Origin: Diplodia intermedia
Lineage: Eukaryota > Ascomycota > Dothideomycetes > Botryosphaeriales > Botryosphaeriaceae
Direction of reading: 5' to 3'
NCBI GenBank assembly: GCA_021495925.1
Contig: JAKEKT010000001.1
Location: forward strand, 1,054,001 to 1,118,000
Length of the DNA stretch: 64,000 bases
Positions within the stretch are counted from its first letter, which is position 1. Each line of letters opens with the position of its first letter. Shown here one piece after another: positions 18,002 through 28,064 of the stretch. The position numbers were made by a program, and so were the translations under genes. Below the pieces are notes generated by a model. The model saw only the letters and a list, made by a program, of their open reading frames with translations, did not search any database and was not told the DNA's origin.

Positions 18002-20020
18002 ATGGAAGACCCGTCCAGCCACACAGCTACGGATATGAACGAACTTGCGGTTCCTATGCGCCGCAGGCGCGGTAACACTGGGAAGGCCCCATCAACGAAC
18101 AACCAAGCCCGGAGCGGAGGCCTCCAGCTGTTCGGAAGACGAACTGAAGAGTCTTCGAAGGGCACGCCGAGGGAAACCCTGGCCAAGCTCGACTCGCTTT
18201 CTACATATTCTACTCAAAAGCGCCTAGCAGCAGATGCCAAAGCCTCCGATCGGCCTACTCCGCTTTCTTCCACATCAGCTTCGATCAAGATCAATGACCT
18301 CGCGACTAATTCCTCCGCAGTACGCAAGATCCTGTCCTCACTATCAAAGAAACCACCGCCATACCAGGACCCGGTTCCATTCATGCGTCTACCGGCGGAG
18401 ATACGAGTTATGGTATACGAACGGACCTGGACCGTCATCGACTGCCCCTGGAAAATGACTCGTCGCGCGGGTCGGCGTGAACGGGGAGACACACTTGCTA
18501 CAAACATTGAGTATTGGCTCGGACCTGCCCCGAAGAGTCAAGTGCAATATCCTAAGGCCATCATGACCATGGACTCTCGTATCAAAGAAGAGTTCGTACA
18601 CGAGCTTTGCGCCAGATTCCCCGTCCAGATGTACATCAGCGGCCTCTTCACCGAGCGTACCCCCAATCTCAGTATGCACAAGCCGTCCATCTTCTTCAAC
18701 CATATTCGACAGTGTCAGATGCAGTACTTTCCACGTTTCCTGAGCGACCCGAGTCACGTCAACAACGCATCAGGTAACCGGGCAATCCTTCGTACGGACC
18801 TAGCCAGCCTGGTTGAACTCTCTCTGCTATTCCCATGCTTAGAGAAGATGGTCATCCACATGCCACTTGACTTCCGAGTGCTTCTCTCGGATGACGTTAC
18901 TTCATTGAATGTGACCAGTGTACTGCAAACAATCATTCTTGAAGAAGTTTTCCGTCGGGATGGGAAGGATCGCCATCTGTGCTTCTCTCTGTGGGAAGAC
19001 GACTCGTTCATAATGGGGTGGCATACTGACGGAACACGACGCTCAATTGGTACAACCAACTACAGCAGTATGTGCACGGCTCTGAACATGAAGAGCCACG
19101 ATGTTGAGCATTGTACACACGTCTGGTGTCAGTGCACTGCTGTCATGATGGGGTCGTATCGGTCCTTTGCAACAACTCGCGACGCTGGCAGGCGCATGAT
19201 TTCGACAATGTTGCGGTGGATTGGGACAAACTTTGATACACTCAGCTCACTATTGGCGGCCATCACCGTCGTCTTCCAGCTCTGGCCCTATTCTGAGAGT
19301 CTCACAACCTTACTGAATCTCAACAACTGGCGCGAGGCATTCCTTCCGACATTCATCCGACTGCTATTTGAGAGTCTCCGAGTAGAGCTCATCTTGGACT
19401 ACTCTCGTACGATGTGGAGGAAGCGTGATGCCTTCTATGCTCTTTCCCGTACCGTGGGCCATCGCATGTGGCAAAACCTTGCCATTCTCACTGGCAACGT
19501 ACCTCTTTTTGCCGCTTCGCCTAGCATTTCATGCCTCGCACCATTCGGCCACTGCCTTGACCGCACGGTGTCCTTTATGATCGAACTCGCCGTTGGCGTC
19601 TTGTTCGAGACCTTTCTCCATGTCATTTGTTGGGTCCACTACGGACTCTACTTGTTTATTCCGCAGACGATGTCCTTTCTGTTAATGGACTGGCAACCGC
19701 CTCGACAGCTCAAGAACCTTCCCGGCTTTGGTTTCGTGGGAAGCCTGCTCGAATACCCTCATCCGAACTTTCTGGACGACTGCCTTACTGGTACTCATGT
19801 GGTGTTTGGCTTCACCGGGTGCGGAGCGCTAGTCACTTCTATCCTGGCTTGCGTACACATGCTTCTTATGTGCCTTGCAGTAAAAAAGACTTGGCAAGGT
19901 GCCGCAAGTTTGGCTAGACCTCACAGGACAAAGATTGCGCAGGCTTGCGGCAATGTCCGAAGTGACCTTCGCGACCTGGAGTGGACCATTCGCACCACGA
20001 TCTCGCGGATCACCATCTGA
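18002..20020 (+). CDS. DUF7730/2EXR-like protein with several membrane segments
   Basis: Single exon, 672 residues counted from the ATG at 18002 (CAGCATGGAAGAC). A polar N-terminus of about 120 residues precedes FMRLPAEIRVMVYERTW, the start of the DUF7730/2EXR-type domain, which continues with MDSRIKEEFVHELCARFPVQ and FFNHIRQCQM, mirroring the paralogue at 4781-6139. The C-terminal 250 residues are hydrophobic in at least three stretches (SSLLAAITVVFQLW; FMIELAVGVLFETFLHVICW; FGFTGCGALVTSILACVHML), predicting a multi-pass membrane anchor and making this protein 220 residues longer than the paralogue. Function unknown; many fungal genomes have dozens of DUF7730 genes, but the membrane-anchored form is less familiar to me. 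Copy F of the dispersed element sits just upstream. Confidence 0.75.
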   Translation: MEDPSSHTATDMNELAVPMRRRRGNTGKAPSTNNQARSGGLQLFGRRTEESSKGTPRETLAKLDSLSTYSTQKRLAADAKASDRPTPLSSTSASIKINDLATNSSAVRKILSSLSKKPPPYQDPVPFMRLPAEIRVMVYERTWTVIDCPWKMTRRAGRRERGDTLATNIEYWLGPAPKSQVQYPKAIMTMDSRIKEEFVHELCARFPVQMYISGLFTERTPNLSMHKPSIFFNHIRQCQMQYFPRFLSDPSHVNNASGNRAILRTDLASLVELSLLFPCLEKMVIHMPLDFRVLLSDDVTSLNVTSVLQTIILEEVFRRDGKDRHLCFSLWEDDSFIMGWHTDGTRRSIGTTNYSSMCTALNMKSHDVEHCTHVWCQCTAVMMGSYRSFATTRDAGRRMISTMLRWIGTNFDTLSSLLAAITVVFQLWPYSESLTTLLNLNNWREAFLPTFIRLLFESLRVELILDYSRTMWRKRDAFYALSRTVGHRMWQNLAILTGNVPLFAASPSISCLAPFGHCLDRTVSFMIELAVGVLFETFLHVICWVHYGLYLFIPQTMSFLLMDWQPPRQLKNLPGFGFVGSLLEYPHPNFLDDCLTGTHVVFGFTGCGALVTSILACVHMLLMCLAVKKTWQGAASLARPHRTKIAQACGNVRSDLRDLEWTIRTTISRITI

Positions 20021-20413
20021 GCCCTGGACTTATCTTCCTAAAGTAACTGCGGTGGCTGAAGTCTGTTGCTGCCTTTTTCTAGCGGTTGGTCTGGGCGTTG
20101 GTATGGTACTGAGAGATCTCTAAGACGGTGAAGCGGTAGAGCATTAGTACGTAACAATCAAGAAGGCATTGCCTTGCGTGCCATGGTTCATGACATCAGC
20201 CAATGGAAGCTGTGAGGTGGTCGCCGACAGGCAGGGTCTCACCGGCCACGACTTTCACGGGGGCACCAGCCACTTATGACGCGTGTGATAGGACAATATC
20301 AGCCTTAGACCGCAGATCATCCGCAACGCGTCCGCCTGAGTCGAGCTCGCAGCATCCGAGACAAAGCAATCGCAGGCCCGCCGTGCGGACTTGCACCTCT
20401 CCCCCCAAACAGC
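20021..20413. other. Promoter region of TFB1
   Basis: Tandem spacer of 393 bases between the 3' end of the DUF7730-like gene and the TFB1 start. No coding sequence or clear TATA box seen. Confidence 0.5.
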
Positions 20414-22502
20414 ATGTCCCGCGTGTCCGCCTCGTACAAGAAGCAGGATGGCCTTCTCTCCGTGTCCAAGGACAATAGGACCGTCCTCTGGACCCCCGCC
20501 GCTCCCCCCGGCGCCCCGCCGTCGCTGACCATCGCCGTGTCCGACATCACCAGTGCGTCCCGCCCTTGACAAAGTGCTGCCGGCGCCGCGCAGCAGAGGC
20601 GCTGTTGGTACATACTGACCGAGAGCTTCTGTGCGTGCAGACCTGCAGCAAACGCCCGCCACGAGCGCCAAAGTCTCCATCAAAATCGTCGCCACGGAAT
20701 CCCATGTCTTCGCTTTCACCTCCGCGACTGCGCGTGACGACCAAGTCGCCATCACGAATACTCTTCGCACTGCCATCGAAGCCGCCAAGGCGCGTAGCGC
20801 GGCAGCCTCAAATGCCCCGACGCCAGTCCCCGCGCCCGACAATGCAGGCCCGCCGTCGACTATGGCAATCGCGAAGGCTGTGTCGGGGCAGGCGAGCAGC
20901 GGCAGCGGTAGCAGTGGCGCGGAAAGGGGAAACAGTGACGCCATGTACACGGATGTGCAGCTTTTGGGGGACGTGGAGCTGCAGCGGTCGCTACTGAGCA
21001 AGGATCTGAGCACGCAGAAGCGGTTCTACGAAGCGCTCAAAGGCAAGCCCGAGTCGATCTCGCATTCGCAGTTTTCGAAGCAGTTTTGGTCGACGCGGGC
21101 GCATTTGCTACGGGCGCACGCGGTGCAGCTGAGCCAGCAACACGGCCCGATCAACGCGCTGTCGGCCATCAAGCTCAAAATCAGGGACGATGGCACACCG
21201 CAGACGACGCTGACGCGCGGTCAGATCCAGACCATCTTCAACCAGCACCCGCTGGTACGCAAGGCGTACAATGACCTGGTGCCGCCCATGGGCGAAGTCG
21301 AGTTCTTCGCCGCCTTCTTCGCCAGCAGGCTGTACAAGAGGCTGAAGGGAGAAAAGATCACGGAGATGGACCCGACAAACCCCAAATTCGACAAGTACCT
21401 CAACGATACCGAGGAGAATGAGAAGGCGAAGTTATTGAGCGTGGAGAACTTTCCCCATTTCTTGGACATTGAGGGAAACGAGTCGAATCACAGCCAGCGC
21501 AAGGGCAACCAACCAGACATGACCATGCGGCCGAGTGGGCATGATAAGGTTCCCATTTTGAGAAGTTTAAACCGTGTCAGTGGGCATATGATGGCAGACG
21601 TCTCACCGGCAGATGTGGACCCCCATGCACCAGCGGGTATGGACGAGGCGACTTGGGAGCAATTGCAGCTGAAAGACTTGCAACGAAGTGATGAGGACAA
21701 CCGCGTCATGCTCAAGATCAAGGATCAGAGACAGTTCTTCGCCCGTGACAACAAGTCGTCTGCGGAGGCGCGACTTTACGCAAAGCAAGCGCCGTCGGAT
21801 GTCCTCAAGACGCTTCGTCGCGAACTCGATAGCGGAAGCCTTGAAGTCGGTGGCAATGGCATCAATCTACAAGGCGTCATCAACGTGGACGACAACAGTG
21901 ACAGTGACGAGGACGCCAAAAAGCCGGCCCGGGAACGGATTGGAACCAAAGCAGCGCGCAGCGCTGCGACGACGCAGATCCTCACCGCCGTCAAGCAGCG
22001 CCGCGCGCAGAACAACGACTTTTCGACACCGCTGGGCACGTTTGCGGTGGTCGAGTTCGGTAAGACGGGGTACGGACTCAGCGAGGGGTCGATCAACGCG
22101 CTGACGCTGACACACAACACGACGGTTGAGTTCCTGCACTACTTTTGGGCCGTGTACGGCAGTGGCGATGCGGACCGCGCAGGCGAGTTAGGCACGTTGG
22201 TCGAAACGCTGGAGCGGTCGATCGAGCGGGTCAAGGCAGTGGCGGAGGAGGTGGAGAAAGAACGCCAGCTGACGATGGCGGAGGCGAAGAAGAGGGCCGA
22301 GCAGCAGGCGGCGCGCACCGGCCGCCGGGCAAGGTTCGACGAGCGTGCGTTCAAGGGCGGCAGGGCGGCTGTCGAGAGCGTCATGCGGCCCACGATCGAG
22401 GCTGTCAAGAAGGCTGTCAATACGTACAGAGAGGAGCTGAAGAAGCAGATGGTGCTCGCGCAGCAGGCCCAGGCGGCAGCTACGGGAGCGGCGGTGGCGT
22501 AA
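20414..22502 (+). CDS. TFB1: TFIIH core subunit Tfb1 / p62
   Basis: Exon 1, 20414-20552, encodes the start of the PH-like domain (MSRVSASYKKQDGLLSVSKD, LWTPAAPP). An 88-nt intron (GTGCGT, branch TACTGACC, GTGCGTGCAG) leads to exon 2, 20641-22502; total 666 residues. After the PH domain (KVSIKIVATESHVFAFTS) come two BSD domains (FSKQFWSTRAHLLRAHAVQ around residue 190 and MGEVEFFAAFFASRLYKRLKG around 260), the acidic SDSDED stretch, and a helical C-terminus (FLHYFWAVYG, VETLERSIERVKAVAEEVEKE) typical of the family. Tfb1 is a structural subunit of TFIIH, needed for RNA polymerase II initiation and nucleotide excision repair; its PH domain binds activators, TFIIE and Rad4/XPC-type proteins. Length agrees with yeast Tfb1 (642 residues). 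Single-copy essential gene in fungi. Confidence 0.95.
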
Positions 22503-23196
22503 AAGGCACCGCGGATCACTTGGGCTTTGCGGGCTCAGGAGGCGGAGGAAAAGGCGTCGACAGGTGGACGGGTTCCGCGGGGGCGCTGGTGACTTCAGCT
22601 CTCCATACTGCCTCCTCTTCACACGCTGGGCCATCTACTGCTGCCATTCATCAAGTCACGTCCTCTGCTCAAACCACTACCTGTACTCAGGTCGGCTCCT
22701 TTACCCAGGCTTATTCTCTTCTAAGTCTAGTCTCAGCGCACAAAGCATCTCTTTCCTACTACCTTCCTTTTGCATAGCGTAGGCGTTGGCTACCCCAATC
22801 TTTTTATTTTTTTCTCTCACAATAAAGTGTCGAAAACAAAATCGTCGACGCTGTGGGGAGTATAAGGTTATCAAACACCCTCTGCCTTTCTGGTCCTTAA
22901 ATGTATGAGTAAAGGCGGACGGAAACGGCACTTAATGACAACAAAAGAAAATTGGGGATTTGCACCCACTTTTACATCGGCTGTTATGTGGGCCTTTTCT
23001 TCTTCAAGATTAATTGGCATTGTTCACTGTCACGGGTTACGGTCAGCTGTGTGCCTTGGTGTGGATGGCAAGTAGACAGTGTATGTGTCGTCGAGCTTGG
23101 GGATGGTATGGTAGTCGCGTATTAACGAGCTAGACCAAATCGGGACGAAAATCAATCAGCATCTTACGATACTTTGTTTAAGCCAGTACGCGCAGC

Positions 23197-23211
23197 TTAT
23201 CTTATCTTATC
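23197..23211 (-). promoter_or_regulatory. Three tandem GATA-type sites
   Basis: TTATC repeated three times without spacing, i.e. GATAAGATAAGATAA on the minus strand. Fungal GATA factors (AreA/Nit2, SreA, WC families) bind GATA cores. The nearest gene end is TFB1, 700 bases away, so the target is unclear and the run may be a plain microsatellite. Confidence 0.35.
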
Positions 23212-24365
23212 TTCAACAATAGTAAAGGATATTTGGAGGATCCAATAGGTATTTCGAGCAGGTAAGTAGGCTTGAAGGCTAATTAAAAGAAAAGAAAGAA
23301 AAGAATAACGTACATCTTCACGTAGTGTCTCTGGCAAACAGACCACCATATGTAAACTGGATATATTGCTCCCTGAGATGGCCCCTCGAGATTCGGTAAT
23401 ATAAAATAGACGAGTTACGCTAAGCCAAATATGAAACACCCCATTGACCACTTACTTAGCGGGGCTGAGAGTCTTATAACATGCCGCTGCGTTGTCCTAG
23501 TTGCTTTCTCTCAGCTTGTGAGATCATTGCGGTGTTAAGATCTCCCAGTAACGCCAAGCAGACAGCCTGGTCAGGGGAGTCAAGAGTGGTTTAGCATGGT
23601 GTTGTCCCATTTGTTCGTAGCACTCCGTACTGGCCCCTGGAAGAATGCTCCACTGCATACAAATATGCAACAAATTGAGAGAGTAGAACTGGAAAGCTCT
23701 GATACGCTACGGATTTCCATTGTCTAATCAGGTGACTTTGGTACTCTTACGGAAGCACCGGCATCGGACCGTGGTTCGGAGGGTAGCTGAGTATCGCCGG
23801 CAAGAGGGATTCGGAGGAGGATCCGCGGAAAACGTTTCTGCTTTGGCGGAAAAGGTGGAAACAGTTACCTTGATCATCTCAATCCATTCTCCACGATGCA
23901 CGATCTCAGTGTATCTGAGATGCGTGTGGGCCAGCTTTGCAATGGAAGAGTGCTACAACAATCGGGAAAGAAAGGAATGGCATACGAGTCCATGGATGCT
24001 CTGTGTTGGCTAGAGAGCTCAGGTTGATTGCACCAGTTGATTCTTGAAAGGCATCAAGAGACCTCTGTGACAAGGAAAAGGATGCAAGTGTGACGACGCT
24101 GAGCTGGGATTACTGGCAGGAAGGATCCTAGCGACCCACATATTGTAACAAAGTCAGGGCAGAGTGGGACCATACATACAGCAACAGCTGGGTCACGCGG
24201 CCAAATTTTGTTGCATCACAACGATAATGGGACAAAACACGCGCAGGCAATTATAGGCGAGAGGATGGTCCCGAGATGTAATTGCCGCAGGATCAGGTAA
24301 GGACAGGAGCTTTAGGCGGTATTGTACAGTATCGACCGACTCACAGCTCGGATCCTACGATGCGA

Positions 24366-24710
24366 GCTTACGCCATGTCTCTTGGACGCCTGATCGAAAC
24401 CCACGATCGCCAAGTACGAACACAAGTTCTCTACAATAGCCTCCCCCCCGAGATCTTGACCTGCACGACTTCCGGTAGGTAGATAGAGCGGTGCGGCGCA
24501 GCAGCCTAGCATGTGACCTGTGCTTCGCTTAGACGGTGCGGCGTCACTCGCTAAAGCTGTCTTGATCATATTCATTGGTGATTATAGCAGGCTTTCTCGC
24601 CAATTGGAGGCACAGAAAGGCGATATACTGCGATCAACACAACGACAGTCTGGAGCAAGTCAGCTGGATCCTTGACAGTACCAGAAGACAAAAGGCCAGA
24701 GCCCTGTGCG
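24366..24710 (+). pseudogene. Possible F-box gene remnant
   Basis: The plus strand encodes TQVLYNSLPPEIL, a good match to the start of an F-box (LPPEIL), shortly after two ATGs (24360, 24375). A plausible 58-nt intron follows (GTAGGT near 24477, CTTCGCTTAG ending near 24533), after which the frame reads LAKAVLIIFIG...LSRQLEAQKGDIL and stops. The predicted product is only about 90 residues, too short for an F-box protein. Either a decayed gene or coincidence; evidence is one short motif. Confidence 0.25.
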
Positions 24711-27400
24711 AGTGGACGGGTATGGTTCCTGGGCGGGGCAACGGCCGACCTTCGGACTCGGTGGTACAGGATTGCCTCCGGATCTCCAACGGCGGATAAA
24801 AGCAGTTTGCATGCCCCAAAGGGGAGGTACAACAACTGGGAATGACCCCACTGAGTCTGCGAGGTACTGAATCGCCGGATGCACGGTGCAACCGATTCCC
24901 TGTCCGTCATGTCGTACGGCATGCAGCGCCAGAGCGCACTGCCAACCACAGCTCTCACAAGGTAGTGCGATCTAACTGTTTCTAATCGTACGTCGATACG
25001 CTCCAATTTTGGAAACTCGAGCCATGGTTGACATTCGTCCCACGAGGATGGGGTGGAAGGAGCGAGCATTCACGAGGGAGTCGATTGGCGCGCGCAGGCT
25101 GTTGGAGGCTAGACGATATGTGCGCTGTATATTGTAAGAGAGGGTCGATAAGTGGGCTCGATGTGCACTATTGGCTCGATATAATGCTCATCCTGACGGG
25201 CACGGGGACGCGGATGCGCGGAGAGGGCAATGCTGCGGCGTTGTTTGTAGCAACCACGCTTTTGGCGTTTTCACCGGCCGAATCTCGCTTACCCATCCGC
25301 AATGTTGTTGTTTTGTTGTTTCCAAGTCAGCAATCGGCGATGTGCCGCCACGTCGGGCCGTCGCAAGACTTGCTGCGTTTGTGCCAGCATGTGAGCATCT
25401 GCCCTCGCGCACTCCATCCGGGCAACTCGGGGCCGGTTTGTGGGAGACGGGAGGGCGGCCAGGCAGCGGCTGTCAGGACCCAGAGACGGCGGTGGACAAC
25501 GGCTTCGGTAGGTAAGTTCGGCGTGCAGGAGAAAAAGAAACATCAAGCAGACACCCCACACCGCTTGCGTGCGTATCCCGCGCCAGCACGCTGCCGGACT
25601 CCATGGATGCGGCCACAGTGGCATCCCATCTCGGTACTGACGCCAACAGAACGGTGCTCAGCAGCCATGACGCGCCCTCTGGATGACGAGCCGGGTCGGC
25701 TGGACGCCTCGCCCAACGGCGGGCTGCACGTCTGAGGCCATCACCCGTGCCATGAACGTGCAATGGCCCCTGCAAATCTGAAGAGGGACTCGGATTGGCC
25801 CACGTGCTGGCCGTGGACTGGGAAGTGCTGGAGGCGTCCCCGTGTCCCGGAGGCCGCAGCTTCGGGTCGCATCTCAGGCGACTGCCATGACGCGGAGGCA
25901 GCGGGCCGCTTCAGGCTTGACCCCGTCCATGTCCACGCGCGGGAGGGCACACAGCACGGGTTCGGCCGCGTGGCGCCCTTGTCGTCGGCGCCGGAGGAGC
26001 CAATGGAGAGCGGCGAGAAGGGGCGGAAATAAGAGCCATGGTAGGGCCGCCGAGGGCTGTGGGGGGATGCAGGCAGGCGCAACGGCTGGGGCGAAGGCGC
26101 TGTGCGGCGGACATGGGCGAGCAAAATGCCGGGCTGCGCGTGGCACCCCTGCTGCGTTCTGACCGCATTGCTTCTGTACGACGCCTGGCTGGGGTGCTGA
26201 GCTTGGCATGTCTGGTGACGCCGGCGGCAGCGCGGTGGACGCAGCAAGGTGTTTGTGTTTGCTGAGCAGCAGACGCCGGGCCGGGGGCACATGGGACGGA
26301 GGTGTGGTCGAGTGCTTGTGGCCGGGGCGGGTCTGCCGGCGCCGGCCCACGAGAGCAGGCGCAGCCCTTTTTGCTGCTGATGGAGCGCCGCCTGCTGCCA
26401 GTGCGCACGCCGCGAGAGATGCGAGCAGCACAGAGGACCCGCAGGCTGCTCGGCGGGTGCGGCATTGGGGCATGCGTGCCTGCCTCGCCGCGACACGGGT
26501 GGGCCGCCGCCCGTCACTGACGACTATCCCGGCCTCACCTCTCACAAGCCACCGGGCACCGACGTCAGAAGCCCGCCATCCCCTCCGGCCTTCAGGGTTG
26601 AGCGTCCGTGGCACCGCCCAGGCTGCCAGCCCACCTCTCGGCAGCCCTCCTCTCTCTCACGCCTGCTCCGCTCAACCGACCCCTTCACCCGCTCCTGCCA
26701 GGCGCGCCAGGCCACGCCGCAATGGAGCAGAGCACCGCGGGCGCCCTTGCGTCGGCGAGGCGCCGCGGGCCCTGGCGCGCCGAAGTTGATTTAAGCTCGG
26801 TGCCGGGCCCTCAGCAGCAACGGTCCCCAACTCTGGAACTTGGCCAGGGTGGGCCGACGCCGGGCCCGTCCACCTGCGCCAGAGCCCGCCGGCCCGAGTC
26901 CGCCGCCGCACGATGCGTCTCGTCTCGAGCTCTCTGCTGCCGTTCTTCGATTCCAAGCTCCCAACCTGGCTGCTGTTTTGTTCCGGTTAGTCCGCACCCC
27001 CGTTTCCAGACTCAACACCCACCCGCGCCTTCGACCAGCTGTTGCGCCATCTCCCTGCCAGAGACGACGGAAGCCGCGCCCGGCCAGTGACTGTGGCCAA
27101 GTGATGCACGCAGGAGCAAGGAATCCGAGCGGGACGAAAGAAGGCCATGCATTCGTAAGAGCTCCTACGCGCCATTGAAGTTCGCCTTTCCATAGAGATC
27201 GTGCCGCGTGGGAGTCGAGAGAACGACCGCAAGGAGACAGAAGAGAAATAGAAACAAGCAAAGGACAGTCCTGGGACGCGTGCGCTGCACCTCCATCCGC
27301 CCGCCGCAGAAAACACCCCGCCAAGCCGGCCCCAGAGCCTACCCTGCCGCCGCCCTGCGCCTGGCGAGCCCCAGGCACGTCGCACCCCAGCCCGCAGGCC

Positions 27401-28064
27401 TCACAGATCTCGGACGGGGTCATACATCTCTGCTTGGTGCGTTAGCTGCGTTGTCTGTTCCCGACGCCATGTGAAACGCCGCTCCGGCGCGATCATGTAC
27501 CCACCCGTCGAGCCGCCCCCGCCGTTGTTGCCGTCCGGAGATCCGCCCTGGGATGGCACTGCAGCACCTGGGCCGTCAGTCTCGCTGGCAGTCACGCTGG
27601 ACGATGCGCCACTACCTCGGTGCCGGTTCCTGTTGTCACGGTATCGGAAGACGTGCCACAGCAGCCAGCGGATGATCCAGTTGTCCTCGTTGCGTCCGTC
27701 CATGTAGTGGCCCTGCTGGTAATACGGCCGCGTCCGCGCGCTCGCCGCGTGGTACACGTTCAGCACCTCGCGGTGCATCGCTGTCTCCGTTATCTGGTTC
27801 GACGAGTATGGCGGCTGCACTGTGGGGTCGGAGCGACATTGCGGCACCAGATTCGACGGATCCTGGCTCGTACGCCTTCGTCCCTCGGCCGCCTCTTCCT
27901 GCACGTCTGATGAGTAAGGTCCCGCCTCGCCAGGAACCCGCCCGTGCACTGCGCACCTTCATCAGCTCGTAGAGCTCCTTGTGGGCCGGGTTGTCCTCCG
28001 AAAGGCCCAACCTCTGGAAGAAGTCTGCTTTCGTCCTGCTTGGTGCGAGTCGAGCCAAGGCCAT
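27401..28064 (-). CDS. Small protein of unknown function with Trp/Arg-rich core
   Basis: Two exons, 28064-27957 and 27898-27401, give 201 residues when the intron is taken as GTGCGC...ACGTGCAG (58 nt, phase 0); an alternative acceptor CTCATCAG does not keep the frame. Exon 1 reads MALARLAPSRTKADFFQRLG...HKELYELMK, a neat amphipathic opening. Exon 2 has a conserved-looking block (MHREVLNVYHAASARTRPYY, MDGRNEDNWIIRWLLWHVFRYRDNRNRHRG) and a disordered, serine/glycine-rich end with a glycine run (NNGGGGSTGG). I do not recognise the family. The WIIRWLLWHVF stretch is hydrophobic but short for a membrane helix. The only gene I can model in the 9 kb between TFB1 and 31.4 kb. Confidence 0.6.

Larger units (their letters stand above)
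22503..27400. other. Gene-poor region
   Basis: No complete gene recognised in almost 5 kb. 22.5-24.8 kb is AT-richer; it holds a triple GATA-type site (23197-23211) and a possible F-box relic (24366-24710). 25.0-27.4 kb is GC-rich with overlapping open frames of 100-250 codons on both strands; none shows domain-like patterns or a sensible exon structure, so they are treated as by-products of base composition. A non-coding RNA or a gene with many short exons cannot be excluded. Confidence 0.5.

Noticed and set aside
25741..26614. Several 180-260-codon minus-strand frames
   Set aside because: Three overlapping frames of similar length with low-complexity Ala/Pro/Arg composition; typical of GC-rich non-coding DNA.
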